A stretch of 64,000 bases of DNA from MR-S7 sp000400995 (GTDB lineage: Bacteria > Pseudomonadota > Gammaproteobacteria > Burkholderiales > Burkholderiaceae_C): assembly GCF_045291395.1 (NCBI RefSeq), contig NZ_CP152342.1, positions 1,922,001 through 1,986,000 of the forward strand, written 5' to 3'. How positions within the stretch are numbered: position 1 is the stretch's first letter; each line of letters starts with the position of its first letter. A model generated the notes under the pieces. The model worked only from the letters and a program-made list of their open reading frames with translations, did no database searches and was not told the DNA's origin. Made by a program: the position numbers and the translations under genes. Below, piece after piece: positions 27,638 through 36,938 of this stretch.

Positions 27638-28660
27638 ATGCCCGGCTCCATTCATAAAGACAGCAGGGTTGTGCGCCGTTTCTTCGTTCTGGTGTTGTTG
27701 ATCGTGATCGCCGCGGGCGCTGCAGCGGCCTGGTGGCTGCAGGCGCCGCTGCCCGTGCGCGCGGGACCGGCGCTGGAGCTGGAGATCGAGCCCGGCACCA
27801 CGCCGCGCGGCGTGGCCCGCGCGGTGGTGCAGGCGGGCGTGCAGACCGATGCGCGCCTGCTGTTCCTCTGGTTCCGCCTATCGGGCAAGGACCGGGAGAT
27901 CAAGGCCGGCAACTACGAGATCCCGCCAGGCACCTCGCCCTATGGGCTGCTGCAGAAACTCGTGCGCGGCGAGGAACTGCTGCGCGCCGTGACCCTGGTC
28001 GAGGGCTGGACCTTCCGCCAGGTGCGCGCCGCGCTCGCGCGCGCCGAGAACCTGAAGCCCGACACCCAGGGCCAGAGCGACGAGGCCGTCATGGCCGCGC
28101 TGGGCCGTGCGGGCGTGCCGGCCGAGGGCCGCTTCTTCCCCGACACCTACACCTACGCCAAGGGCAGCAGCGACCTGGCCGTGCTGCGCCGCGCGCTGCA
28201 CGCCATGGACCGGCGCCTGGAGGCCGCGTGGTCGCAGCGCGCGGGCGACACGCCGCTCAAGTCCGCCGACGAGGCGTTGATCCTCGCCAGCATCGTCGAG
28301 AAGGAAACCGGCCGCGCCGAAGACCGCGCCGAGATCGCGGGCGTGTTCACCAACCGCCTGCGCGTGGGCATGCTGCTGCAGACCGATCCCACGGTGATCT
28401 ACGGCCTGGGCGAGAAGTTCGACGGCAACCTGCGCCGCCGCGACCTGACCGCAGACACGCCCTGGAACACCTACACCCGCGCGGGCCTGCCGCCCACGCC
28501 CATCGCCATGCCGGGCAAGGCGGCATTGCTGGCGGCCGTGCAGCCCGCGCCCACCAAGGCGCTGTATTTCGTGGCGCGCGGCGACGGCACCAGCCACTTC
28601 AGCAGCACGCTGGATGAGCACAACCGTGCCGTCAACCGTTATCAGCGAGGGCAGAAATGA
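27638..28660 (+). CDS. mltG: Endolytic murein transglycosylase
   Basis: Inner-membrane enzyme of 340 residues that cleaves nascent peptidoglycan strands and sets their length. A single N-terminal membrane segment (FFVLVLLIVIAAGAAAAWW, residues 15-33) is followed by a LysM-like region and the YceG catalytic domain: FFPDTYTY, then ASIVEKETG with the catalytic Glu near 221, TDPTVIYGLG and NTYTRAGLPPTPI. An internal GTG at 27671 is a less likely start. It is followed at once by tmk. Confidence 0.93.
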   Translation: MPGSIHKDSRVVRRFFVLVLLIVIAAGAAAAWWLQAPLPVRAGPALELEIEPGTTPRGVARAVVQAGVQTDARLLFLWFRLSGKDREIKAGNYEIPPGTSPYGLLQKLVRGEELLRAVTLVEGWTFRQVRAALARAENLKPDTQGQSDEAVMAALGRAGVPAEGRFFPDTYTYAKGSSDLAVLRRALHAMDRRLEAAWSQRAGDTPLKSADEALILASIVEKETGRAEDRAEIAGVFTNRLRVGMLLQTDPTVIYGLGEKFDGNLRRRDLTADTPWNTYTRAGLPPTPIAMPGKAALLAAVQPAPTKALYFVARGDGTSHFSSTLDEHNRAVNRYQRGQK

Positions 28661-29316
28661 CGTCGGGCCTGTTCATCACCTTCGAGGGCATCGACGGCGC
28701 GGGCAAGTCCTCCCACATCGGAGAACTCGCCCAGGTTCTGCGCGATGCGGGCCGCACCGTCACCGTGACGCGCGAGCCCGGCGGCACGCCGCTGGCCGAA
28801 AAGCTGCGCGAACTGCTGCTGCACGACGCCATGGACCCGCTGACCGAGACGCTGCTGGTCTTCGCCGCGCGGCGCGACCACCTGCGCTGCGTGATCGAAC
28901 CGGCGCTGGCGCGCGGCGAGGCGGTACTGTGCGACCGCTTCACCGACGCCACCTTCGCCTACCAGGGCGCGGGGCGCGGCTTCGACCTGCGGGTGCTATC
29001 GGAGATGGAGCGGCTTGCGCAGACAGGGCTTGGCCCGCGGGCCGATGCGATGCGCAACCCCGACCTGACGCTGTGGTTCGACGTAGCGCCCGAAGTGGCG
29101 GCCGAGCGCTTGGCTGCCGCGCGCGCGCCCGACCGTTTCGAGGCCCAGCCCGTGGAGTTCTTTGCGCGCGTGGCGCAGGGCTACGCCGACCGCGCCGCCG
29201 GTGCGCCCGGCCGCTTCGCGCGCATCGACGCCGCCCGGCCGCGCGACCAGGTGGCCGCGCAGATGCTCGCGGCCGTCGCCGCGCGCGGCTGGCTGCCGGG
29301 AGTGGCGCATGGGTGA
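28657..29316 (+). CDS. tmk: Thymidylate kinase
   Basis: Enzyme of 219 residues that phosphorylates dTMP to dTDP for DNA synthesis. The P-loop EGIDGAGKSS lies at 10-19, the DR-type motif CDRFTDATFAYQG near 90, and the TREPGGTPLAE segment gives dTMP specificity. ATG overlaps the mltG stop (ATGA). Genes mltG-tmk-holB are a conserved proteobacterial order. Confidence 0.97.
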   Translation: MTSGLFITFEGIDGAGKSSHIGELAQVLRDAGRTVTVTREPGGTPLAEKLRELLLHDAMDPLTETLLVFAARRDHLRCVIEPALARGEAVLCDRFTDATFAYQGAGRGFDLRVLSEMERLAQTGLGPRADAMRNPDLTLWFDVAPEVAAERLAAARAPDRFEAQPVEFFARVAQGYADRAAGAPGRFARIDAARPRDQVAAQMLAAVAARGWLPGVAHG

Positions 29317-30307
29317 GGCGGTGGCTCCCTGGATCGCAGCGCAGCGCCAGGCGCTGCTGGCCCAGCGCGGCCATGCGTGGCTGCTGCACGGCCCTTCGGG
29401 CCTGGGCCAGTACGCGCTGGCGCTGGAGCTGGTACGCGCCTGGCTGTGCGACGCGCCCACCGGGCACGGCGCTTGCGGCCAGTGCGCGAGCTGCCACGGC
29501 GTGGACGTGCGCACCCATGCCGACCTGTGCGTGCTGATGCCCGAGACGCAGATGCTGACCCTGGGCTGGCCCCTGCCCGAGAAGGCGCAGGGCGAGATCG
29601 ACGACAAGAAGCGCAAGCCCAGCCGCGAGATCCGCGTGGAGGCCATGCGCGATGCGGTGGAGTTCGCCCAGCGCACCAGTGCGCGCGGGCGCGGCAAGGT
29701 GGTGCTGGTCTACCCGGCCGAGCAGATGAACCACGTGACGGCCAACGCGCTGCTCAAGACATTGGAGGAGCCGCCCGGCGACGTGCGCTTCGTGCTCGCC
29801 ACCGAGGCTGCACACGAACTGCTGCCCACCATCCGCAGCCGCTGCCTGGGCCACACCATGCTCTGGCCCCAAGCGCAGGACATGCAGGCGTGGCTGGCGG
29901 GGCAGGGCGTGGCGCAGGACGCGGCCGACGCCTTCCTGCGCGCGGCAGGCGGGCGGCCCGACGACGCGCTGGCCCTGGCCCGCTCCGGCCGCAGCCCGCA
30001 GGCCTGGGCGCTGATTCCCAAGGCCGTGGCGCGCGGCGACGTGTCCGCCTTGGCCGACCTCGATCCGCCGCAGGCCGTCGATGCGCTGCAAAAGCTCTGC
30101 CACGACCTGCTGGCGCTGCGCGTGGGCGCCGCGCCGCGCTACTTCGCGCAGGCCGACCTGCCCGCCCCGCCGGGCGTGGGGCCGCTCACGCGCTGGGCGC
30201 GGCTGCTCACCAAGGAGGCGCGCACCGCCGAGCACCCGTTCAACGCCGGCCTGATGCTGGAGTCGCTTGTGGCGCAGGCGCGCCAGACACTACACTCGCG
30301 CCATTGA
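29309..30307 (+). CDS. holB: DNA polymerase III subunit delta'
   Basis: Clamp-loader subunit of 332 residues. The AAA+ core begins LLHGPSGLGQYA, where the usual P-loop lysine is replaced by Gln, as expected for the non-hydrolysing delta' subunit. Zinc-binding cysteines at 47, 56, 59 and 62 (CGQCASC) are present, as are LLKTLEEPPGDVRFVLAT and the SRC motif (TIRSRCLGH). The ATG at 29309 lies inside the tmk tail. An insert of charged residues (KAQGEIDDKKRKPSREIR) near 95-110 is seen in other members of this group. Confidence 0.93.
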   Translation: MGEAVAPWIAAQRQALLAQRGHAWLLHGPSGLGQYALALELVRAWLCDAPTGHGACGQCASCHGVDVRTHADLCVLMPETQMLTLGWPLPEKAQGEIDDKKRKPSREIRVEAMRDAVEFAQRTSARGRGKVVLVYPAEQMNHVTANALLKTLEEPPGDVRFVLATEAAHELLPTIRSRCLGHTMLWPQAQDMQAWLAGQGVAQDAADAFLRAAGGRPDDALALARSGRSPQAWALIPKAVARGDVSALADLDPPQAVDALQKLCHDLLALRVGAAPRYFAQADLPAPPGVGPLTRWARLLTKEARTAEHPFNAGLMLESLVAQARQTLHSRH

Positions 30308-30323
30308 CCTCCATCCACGCCCC

Positions 30324-30682
30324 ATGAGCAGTCCCTCCACAGCGCCGCGCCCGAGCGTCATGCAGCTCAACATCAAGGAGAAGGCGGCGCTCTATGCAGC
30401 CTACATCCCCTTCTTCGAGGACGGCGGCATCTTCATCCCCACCCCCGCGAGTACAAGCTGGGCGACGACGTTTACGTGCTGCTCACGCTGCCCGACGACC
30501 CGCAGCGCTACCCTGTGGCCGGCCGTGTGGCCTGGGTGACGCCGGCGCGCGCGGCGGGCAACCGCACACAGGGCGTGGGCATCCAGTTTCCCAAGGACGA
30601 CAAGTCGCGCCAGCTCAAGCTCAAGATCGAGGAAATCCTGGGCACCAGCCTGGCCTCGGACCGGCCCACGCAGACCATCTGA
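30324..30682 (+). pseudogene. pilZ: PilZ domain protein, interrupted by a 1-bp frameshift
   Basis: Small c-di-GMP-type PilZ protein linked to type IV pilus function. The first frame reads MSSPSTAPRPSVMQLNIKEK to GGIFIPTP; the rest (LGDDVYVLLTLPDDPQRYPV, VAWVTP, TQGVGIQFP) is in another frame. Adding one C to the run of five (30442-30446) rejoins them as 119 codons plus stop, the usual length. The gene follows holB as in many relatives, so error in the sequence is a serious alternative to true inactivation. It resembles PilZ proteins that lack the c-di-GMP RxxxR motif. Confidence 0.85.
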
Positions 30683-30699
30683 CAGCACTCCCCCGCACC

Positions 30700-30733
30700 A
30701 TGCCGACCGCGCGCCGGTCGGCATTTGTTTTTT
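30700..30733 (+). terminator. Rho-independent terminator after pilZ
   Basis: Perfect 9-bp stem ATGCCGACC / GGTCGGCAT with a 7-base loop, followed by TTGTTTTTT. It ends only 7 bp before the tatD start codon. Confidence 0.85.
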
Positions 30734-30740
30734 CACCGCC

Positions 30741-31547
30741 ATGTTCGTCGATTCCCACTGCCACCTGAACTTTCCCGAGCTGGTCAGCCAGCTGCCCCAG
30801 ATCCGCCAGGCCATGCAGGAGGCGCAGGTGGACCGGGCCCTGTGCATCTGCACCACGATGGAGGAATTCCCCGCCGTGCACGGCCTGGCCAGGGCTTATG
30901 ACAACTTCTGGGCCACCGTGGGCGTGCACCCGGACAACGAGGGCGTGACCGAGCCCGGCGTGCAGGACCTGGTGGAGCGCGCCGCGCTGCCGCGCGTGGT
31001 GGCCATCGGCGAGACAGGGCTGGACTACTACGGCATGGAAGACCGCAAGGGCGGGCGCAGCGTGGCCGACCTGGAGTGGCAGCGCGAGCGCTTCCGCACC
31101 CACATCCGCGCGGCCCGCGCCACCGCCAAGCCGCTGGTGATCCACACGCGCAGCGCGTCGGCCGACACGCTCGCCATCCTGCGCGAGGAGGGCGAGGACG
31201 GCCCGGGCAACCGCGCCGGGGGCGTGTTCCACTGCTTCACCGAAACCGCCCAGGTGGCGCGCGCGGCGCTGGAGCTGGGCTACTACATCTCGTTCTCCGG
31301 CATCGTCACCTTCAAGAACGCGCAGGACCTGCGCGACGTGGCCGCCTTCGTACCCCTGGACCGCCTGCTCATCGAGACCGACAGCCCTTACCTCGCCCCC
31401 GTGCCGTACCGGGGCAAGACCAACAATCCGTCGTACGTGCCTTACGTGGCGCGGCAGATCGCCGAGGTCCGGGGGCTGTCCGTCGAGGAAGTGGCCGCCG
31501 CCACCAGCCGCAACTTCGAGCAACTCTTCCTGAAGGAGCCCGCATGA
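30741..31547 (+). CDS. tatD: TatD-family metal-dependent hydrolase
   Basis: Cytosolic TIM-barrel nuclease of 268 residues. Metal-binding motifs are DSHCHLN at the start, GETGLDYY near 93, VIHTRSA near 133, FHCFTE near 160 and ETDSPYLAPVP near 213. Members act as 3'-5' DNA exonucleases and other metal-dependent hydrolases. There is no clear Shine-Dalgarno, and the upstream terminator ends 7 bp before the ATG, which is unusual. The ankyrin gene overlaps its stop. Confidence 0.93.
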   Translation: MFVDSHCHLNFPELVSQLPQIRQAMQEAQVDRALCICTTMEEFPAVHGLARAYDNFWATVGVHPDNEGVTEPGVQDLVERAALPRVVAIGETGLDYYGMEDRKGGRSVADLEWQRERFRTHIRAARATAKPLVIHTRSASADTLAILREEGEDGPGNRAGGVFHCFTETAQVARAALELGYYISFSGIVTFKNAQDLRDVAAFVPLDRLLIETDSPYLAPVPYRGKTNNPSYVPYVARQIAEVRGLSVEEVAAATSRNFEQLFLKEPA

Positions 31548-32215
31548 CCCGCCGCCGCACCACGCTCGCATGGCTGGCCCTGGCGGCTGTGGCCGGAGCG
31601 GCCCGCGCCGGCGCCTATGAAGACTTCTTCCGCGCGGTCGAGCTCGACAACGGCGCGGCCATCACCGGGCTGCTGCGCCGCGGCTTCGACCCCAACGCAC
31701 GCGACCCCAAGGGGGAGCCCGCGCTCATCGTGGCGCTGCGCGGCGAGTCGTACAAGGCCGCCATGGCGCTGATCGCGGCCAAGGGCCTGAAGCCGGAGGA
31801 GCGCAACGCCAAGGACGAGAGCGCGCTGATGATGGCGGCGCTGCGCGGCCACCTGGAGGCGGCCCGCGCGCTCATCGCGCGCGACGCCGACGTGAACAAG
31901 ACCGGCTGGACGCCGCTGCACTACGCCGCCTCGTCCACCGCGGCGCAGGCGCCGGACATGGTGGCGCTGCTGCTGGAGCACCATGCCTACATCGATGCCG
32001 CCTCGCCCAACGGCACCACGCCGCTGATGATGGCCGTGCGCTACGGCACGGCGGATACCGCGCGGCGGCTGGTGGAGGAGGGGGCCGACCCCACACTCAG
32101 GAACCAGCTCGGCCTGACGGCCACCGACTTCGCGCGGCAGGCCGACCGCGCCGACATGGTGGAGCTGATCGCCGAGGCCATGCGCAAGCGCCAGCCCAAC
32201 CGCGGCAAATGGTGA
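31544..32215 (+). CDS. Exported ankyrin-repeat protein
   Basis: Protein of 223 residues with a signal peptide (TTLAWLALAAVAGAARAGA) and about five ankyrin repeats covering residues 40-215 (for example GWTPLHYAAS and GTTPLMMAVRYGTADTARRLVEEGADP). Ankyrin repeats bind protein partners; here the location is periplasmic. The ATGA overlap with tatD shows coupling, an arrangement found in relatives. No partner is indicated. Confidence 0.88.
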   Translation: MTRRRTTLAWLALAAVAGAARAGAYEDFFRAVELDNGAAITGLLRRGFDPNARDPKGEPALIVALRGESYKAAMALIAAKGLKPEERNAKDESALMMAALRGHLEAARALIARDADVNKTGWTPLHYAASSTAAQAPDMVALLLEHHAYIDAASPNGTTPLMMAVRYGTADTARRLVEEGADPTLRNQLGLTATDFARQADRADMVELIAEAMRKRQPNRGKW

Positions 32216-32217
32216 TG

Positions 32218-32317
32218 CTTCCGATTCGATAGCTGCTTGCGCTTCCCAGCCAAGGGGTTCAGGGCGATTTATTGCTGAATGCCTTGCTGGACCCGCGCGG
32301 CCAGCTATGATTTTTGC
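32218..32317. repeat. Dispersed palindromic repeat, long form (copy 6)
   Basis: About 100 bp between the converging ankyrin and msbA genes, opening GATTCGATAGCTGCTTGCGCTT and closing GGCCAGCTATGATTTTTG. The TAGCT / AGCTA ends and interior resemble the copy at 16910. No coding potential. Confidence 0.6.
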
Positions 32318-32323
32318 ATTGGC

Positions 32324-34111
32324 TCAGGCGCCGCCGGAGCGCGCCTGCAGCCGCGCATACAGCCCGCCGGCGGCCACCAGCTCGGCGTGCGTGCCTTGCT
32401 CGGCGATCTGCCCGCGCTCCATCACCACCACGCGGTCCGCGTGCTCGATGGTGGACAGCCGATGCGCGATGACCAGCGTGGTGCGCCCGCGCATCAGGCG
32501 CTGCAGGGCCTCCTGCACCAGCCGCTCGGATTCGGTGTCGAGCGCCGACGTGGCTTCGTCGAGGATCAGGATGGGCGCGTCCTTGTAGAGCGCCCGCGCG
32601 ATCGCCAGCCGCTGGCGCTGCCCGCCCGAGAGCTGCGTGGCGTTGTGTCCCACGACGGTGTGGATGCCCTGGGGCAGGGCGGCCACGTGATCGGCCAGGT
32701 TCGCGGCGGCCAGGCACTCGCGCACGCGCTGCTCGTCGATGGCCGCGCCGGGCGCCGTGCCGAGAGCCACGTTGGCGGCGATGCTGGCGTTGAACATCAC
32801 CACGTCCTGGCTCACCAGCGCGAACTGCGTGCGCAGCGCGCGCAGGTCCCAGTCCTGCACCGGCACGCCGTCCAGCAGCACCGCGCCGGCGCTGGGCGCG
32901 ATGAAGCGCGGCAGCAGGTTCACCAGCGTGGTCTTGCCCGCGCCCGAGGGGCCAACCAGCGCCACCACCTCGCCGGGGCGGATGGCCAGGCTCACGCCGT
33001 TCAAGGCGGGCGCCTGCTCGGCGTTGAACGCCACGGACACGTTCTGCAGCGTGATCGCTCCTTCGGCGCGCGCGGCGCGGTGGCTGCCGCTGGATTCGGG
33101 CTCGGTCTCGCCCAGCAGCAGCAGGCCGCGCTCCAGCGCCGCAACGCCGCGCGTGATGGGGTTGGCCACGTCGGCCAGCCGGCGGATGGGCGCGATCAGC
33201 ATCAGCATGGCGGCGATGAACGCGGCGAAGCCGCCCACCGTCACGTCCTGCGCGCCGGCGCCGCGGCTTTGCCACAGCGCGATGCAGATCACGGCCGACA
33301 GCGACACGGCGGCCAGCAGCTGCGTGGTGGGCGTCATCGCGGCCGAGGCGATGGTGGACTTGATCGCCAGGCGGCGCAGGCTCTGGCTCAGTGCGCCGAA
33401 GCGCCCGGCCTGGTCCTGCTGCGCGCCGTGCAGGCGCACCATGCGGTGGGCGAGCACGTTTTCCTCCACCACATAGGCCAGGTCATCGGTGGCCTGCTGG
33501 CTGCTCTTGGTGATCTTGTAGAGCCGGCGCGAGAGCGTCTTCATGATCCAGGCCACGCCCGGCACCATCACCGCGACGATCAGCGTGAGCTGCCAGTTCA
33601 GGTAGAGCAGGTAGCCCAGCAGCGCCACCAGCGTGAAGCCGTCGCGCGACAGGCCAAGCAGCGCCTGCACCAGCGCGTTGAAGCCGTTCTGCACCTCGTA
33701 GACCACGGTGTTGGACAGCGTGCTGGCCGACTGCCGGCCGAACAGGGCCATGTCGGCCACCAGCAGCCGGTCGAAGAGGGCGGTGCGCAGGCGCAGCATG
33801 CCCTCGTTGGCGATGCGCGCCAGCGCGTACTGCCCGGTGAACTGCGCCAGCCCGCGCACGAAGAACACGCCGACGATGGCCAGGGGAACCATCCACAGGT
33901 CCAGCGATCCCTCGGTGAACCCCTGGTCCAGCAAGGGCTTGAGCAGCGCGGGAATCAACGGTTCGGTGACCGCCGCGACCAGCGTGGCGAGCACCGCCAG
34001 GCTCCATGCCAGCCGCTGGTGACCGAAATACACATGCAGGCGTCGCAGTCGTGTCAGCAGCGGAAGAGGCCGTGCGGCAGCCGCCGGCGCGCTATGATTC
34101 GGGTCTTGCAT
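32324..34111 (-). CDS. msbA: Lipid A export ABC transporter, permease and ATP-binding protein
   Basis: Inner-membrane homodimeric flippase of 595 residues that moves lipid A core across the membrane. The N-terminal part has six membrane segments (residues 35-310). The ATPase domain carries Walker A GPSGAGKTT (about 392), signature LSGGQRQR, Walker B ILILDEATS and the switch His in IAHRLSTIEHAD. Length and order are normal. It is divergent from tolB, sharing a 120-bp upstream region. Confidence 0.93.
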   Translation of the reverse strand: MQDPNHSAPAAAARPLPLLTRLRRLHVYFGHQRLAWSLAVLATLVAAVTEPLIPALLKPLLDQGFTEGSLDLWMVPLAIVGVFFVRGLAQFTGQYALARIANEGMLRLRTALFDRLLVADMALFGRQSASTLSNTVVYEVQNGFNALVQALLGLSRDGFTLVALLGYLLYLNWQLTLIVAVMVPGVAWIMKTLSRRLYKITKSSQQATDDLAYVVEENVLAHRMVRLHGAQQDQAGRFGALSQSLRRLAIKSTIASAAMTPTTQLLAAVSLSAVICIALWQSRGAGAQDVTVGGFAAFIAAMLMLIAPIRRLADVANPITRGVAALERGLLLLGETEPESSGSHRAARAEGAITLQNVSVAFNAEQAPALNGVSLAIRPGEVVALVGPSGAGKTTLVNLLPRFIAPSAGAVLLDGVPVQDWDLRALRTQFALVSQDVVMFNASIAANVALGTAPGAAIDEQRVRECLAAANLADHVAALPQGIHTVVGHNATQLSGGQRQRLAIARALYKDAPILILDEATSALDTESERLVQEALQRLMRGRTTLVIAHRLSTIEHADRVVVMERGQIAEQGTHAELVAAGGLYARLQARSGGA

Positions 34112-34233
34112 GAGGGGCGGATTCTACGTTTCGGTGGTGGCTGGCGTGCACAGTTTGTCACAGCGCACGCTACGCTATGTGTAACATGCGAGGCTCTGTT
34201 TGCCGGCATTTCACGGTTATTCGATGGTTGCCA

Positions 34234-35555
34234 ATGTCTATTGACCGCTCCCCTTTCCCCCTTCCTTCTCCGCGGCCCTGCCGCAGCCTTCCCGGCGCAC
34301 TCTGGTCGCCGCGCTCGCATCCACTCCCGCATTGCCCGCCCTCGCGCAGTTCCGCGTCGAGATCACCGGCGTGGGCCTGACGCAGTTGCCCATCGCCCTG
34401 GCGCCGTTCCGCGGCGAGGCGCAGTCGCCGCAGAAAATCTCGGCCATCGTGCAGGCCGACCTGGAGCGCAGCGGGCGCTTCGTCGGCGTGGACGCATCGG
34501 GCGTGGCGCTGGACGAATCCTCGCGCCCCGATGTCGCCCTGTGGCGCCAGCGCAAGGCCGACGCGCTGGCCTCCGGCAGCGTCACTCGCCTGGCCGACGG
34601 CCGCTTTGATGTGCGCTTCCGCCTGTGGGATGTGGTCAAGGCCCAGGATCTGGGCGGCCAGAGCTTCGTGGTAACGCAGGCCGACCTGCGCCTGGTGGCC
34701 CACCGCATCGCCGACTTCATCTACGAAAAGCTCACCGGCGAGCGCGGCATCTTCTCCACGCGCATCGCCTACGTCACCAAGGTCGGCGCGCGCTACAGCC
34801 TGTGGGTGGCCGACGCGGACGGCGAGAACGCGCAGTCGGCGCTCTCCAGCCCCGAGCCCATCATCTCGCCGGCCTGGTCACCCTCGGGCGGGCAACTGGC
34901 CTACGTGTCGTTCGAGTCGCGCAAGCCCGTGGTCTATGTGCACGACGTCTCCACCGGGCGCCGGCGCCTGATCGCCAATTTCCGCGGCTCCAACAGTGCG
35001 CCGGCCTGGTCGCCCGACGGCCGCACTCTGGCCGTCACGCTCAGCCGCGACGGCGGCTCGCAGCTCTACACCATCGACGCGAACGGCGGAGAGCCGCGCC
35101 GCCTCATGCAAAGCGGCGGCATTGACACCGAGCCGGTGTTCTCCGGCGACGGCCGCAGCATCTATTTCGTGAGCGACCGCGGCGGCTCGCCGCAGATCTA
35201 CCGCGTGGCGGCCTCCGGCGGCGGTGCGGAGCGCGTCACCTTCAGCGGTTCCTACAACATCTCGCCCAGTATCAGCCCCGACGGTCAGTGGTTGGCCTAC
35301 ATCTCCCGCTCCGGCAACGCCTATAAGCTCCATGTGATGGACCTGAAATCGGGCACCGTGACCGCCCTCACGGACACCACCGCCGACGAGAACCCCAGCT
35401 TCGCGCCCAACAGCCGGCTCATCGTGTACGCCACGCAGCAGCAGGGCCGCGAGGCGCTCATGACCACCACGCTGGACGGCAAGATCAAGGCACGCTTGGC
35501 CGGGCAGGGCGGAGACATCCGCGAACCCGATTGGGGCCCGTTTCAGAAGCAGTGA
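34234..35555 (+). CDS. tolB: Tol-Pal system protein TolB, with a probable 1-bp deletion near the start
   Basis: Periplasmic beta-propeller protein of the Tol-Pal envelope system. The mature region (ALAQFRVEITGVGLTQLPI onward) has the TolB N-domain and propeller blades (SPAWSPSGGQLAYVSFES, SAPAWSPDGRTLAVTLS, SPSISPDGQWLAYISRS). In the mature frame no ATG or GTG exists before the signal peptide; ATG 34234 (MSIDRSPFP) is in the neighbouring frame. Adding one C in the run 34257-34261 joins them, giving RRTLVAALASTPALPALA as signal and 440 codons. Without this only TTG 34332 could start it, with no signal peptide. Confidence 0.88.
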
Positions 35556-35598
35556 TCCCTATCCCAATACAAACAACCCGCTCTTCAGGAGAGTCACC

Positions 35599-36147
35599 AT
35601 GAACCGCATCCATTTCAAGCGCGTATCGATCGCGCTCACCATCGCCGCCCTCATCGCCGGCTGCAGCTCCGGCGTGAAGCTGGACGACGTGCCCGTCGAG
35701 GACAAGGGCGCCACCTCCACGGTTCCTCCTGGCGGCGCCAATGCCGGCGGCACGAGTCAGAGCGGCGTGGCACCCGTGGACCTGAGCCAGTCGGCCGGCA
35801 ACCAGGGCGGTCCCGTGGGTGTGGCGCGCATCGTGTACTTCGACTTCGACAGCTACAGCATCAAGCCCGAGTTCCAGTCGGTGATCGACGCACACGCGCG
35901 CTATGTCAAGGCTGCGCCCGGCCGCAAGGTGATGATCGAAGGCCACACAGACGAGCGCGGCGGCCGTGAATACAACCTGGCCCTGGGCCAGAAGCGCGCC
36001 GAGGCCGTGCGCCGCGCCATGGGCCTGCTGGGCGTACCCGACAGCCAGATGGAAGCCGTCAGCTTCGGCAAGGAAAAGCCTGCTGCCCAAGGCCACGGCG
36101 AAGAGGCGCACGCGCAGAACCGCCGCGCCGAGCTGTCGTACCGCTGA
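35599..36147 (+). CDS. pal: Peptidoglycan-associated lipoprotein
   Basis: Outer-membrane lipoprotein of 182 residues. The signal peptide ends in a lipobox (ALIAGC, acylated Cys22), followed by a flexible Gly/Ser-rich linker (30-70) and an OmpA-like domain (VYFDFDSYSIKP, IEGHTDERG, NLALGQKRAEAVRRAM) that holds peptidoglycan. AGGAG precedes the ATG. It lies between tolB and cpoB in the standard order. Confidence 0.96.
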   Translation: MNRIHFKRVSIALTIAALIAGCSSGVKLDDVPVEDKGATSTVPPGGANAGGTSQSGVAPVDLSQSAGNQGGPVGVARIVYFDFDSYSIKPEFQSVIDAHARYVKAAPGRKVMIEGHTDERGGREYNLALGQKRAEAVRRAMGLLGVPDSQMEAVSFGKEKPAAQGHGEEAHAQNRRAELSYR

Positions 36148-36158
36148 TAGGGAGGCGC

Positions 36159-36938
36159 ATGCGTCGTACGATCCAGCCGCGCGCCCTGGCCGCAGCCGCC
36201 GCCTGCGCACTGGCCGCCCTGTGGGCCACGCCGAGCTATGCCCTGTTCGAGGATGACGAGGCGCGCCGGGCCATCCTGGAACTGCGCCAGCGCGTCGATG
36301 TGATGCAGCAGGCCAACCAGCGCACCGGCGAGCGCTCCGGCGAGGACGTCTCTCAACTGCGCCGCAGCCTGCTCGACCTGCAGACCCAGATCGAAACCCT
36401 GCGCACGGAACTGGCCACGATGCGGGGCCAGAACGAACAGCTGCAGCGGGACGTGGCGGAACTGCAGCGCCGCCAGAAGGATATGGCGCAGGGCATGGAC
36501 GAGCGTCTGCGCCAGTTCGAGCCCACCGCCGTGCAGGTGGACGGCCGCGAATTCCGGGCCGACCCGGCCGAGAAGCGCGACTTCGAGGCTGCACTGGCCG
36601 TGTTCCGCTCTGGCAAGTTCGCAGACGCCGTCCCGGCATTCGGCGGCTTCCTGCGCCAGTATCCCCAGTCGGGCTACGCCCCTTCGGCGCGCTTCTGGCT
36701 GGGCAACGCGCAGTACGCCACGCGCGACTACAAGTCCGCCATCGACAACTTCAAGGCGTTGCTGTCCGCAGCGCCCGACCATGCGCGCGCCCCCGAGGCG
36801 GCACTGTCGATCGCCAATTGCCAAGTCGAGCTGAAGGATACGCGCGGGGCCCGCAAGACGCTGGAAGACTTGCTGCGTGTCTATCCCCAGTCCGAAGCTG
36901 CTGCTGCGGCCAAGGAGCGCCTGGCGCGCTTGAAGTGA
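36159..36938 (+). CDS. cpoB: Tol-Pal system coordinator CpoB (YbgF)
   Basis: Periplasmic protein of 259 residues that links the Tol-Pal machine to peptidoglycan synthesis at division. A signal peptide (LAAAAACALAALWATPSYA) is followed by a trimeric coiled coil (about 30-115, rich in Gln, Arg and Leu) and TPR repeats (FEAALAVFRSGKFADAVPAF; YAPSARFWLGNAQYATRDY; DLLRVYPQSEAAAAAKERL). It follows pal by 11 bp. Confidence 0.94.
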   Translation: MRRTIQPRALAAAAACALAALWATPSYALFEDDEARRAILELRQRVDVMQQANQRTGERSGEDVSQLRRSLLDLQTQIETLRTELATMRGQNEQLQRDVAELQRRQKDMAQGMDERLRQFEPTAVQVDGREFRADPAEKRDFEAALAVFRSGKFADAVPAFGGFLRQYPQSGYAPSARFWLGNAQYATRDYKSAIDNFKALLSAAPDHARAPEAALSIANCQVELKDTRGARKTLEDLLRVYPQSEAAAAAKERLARLK

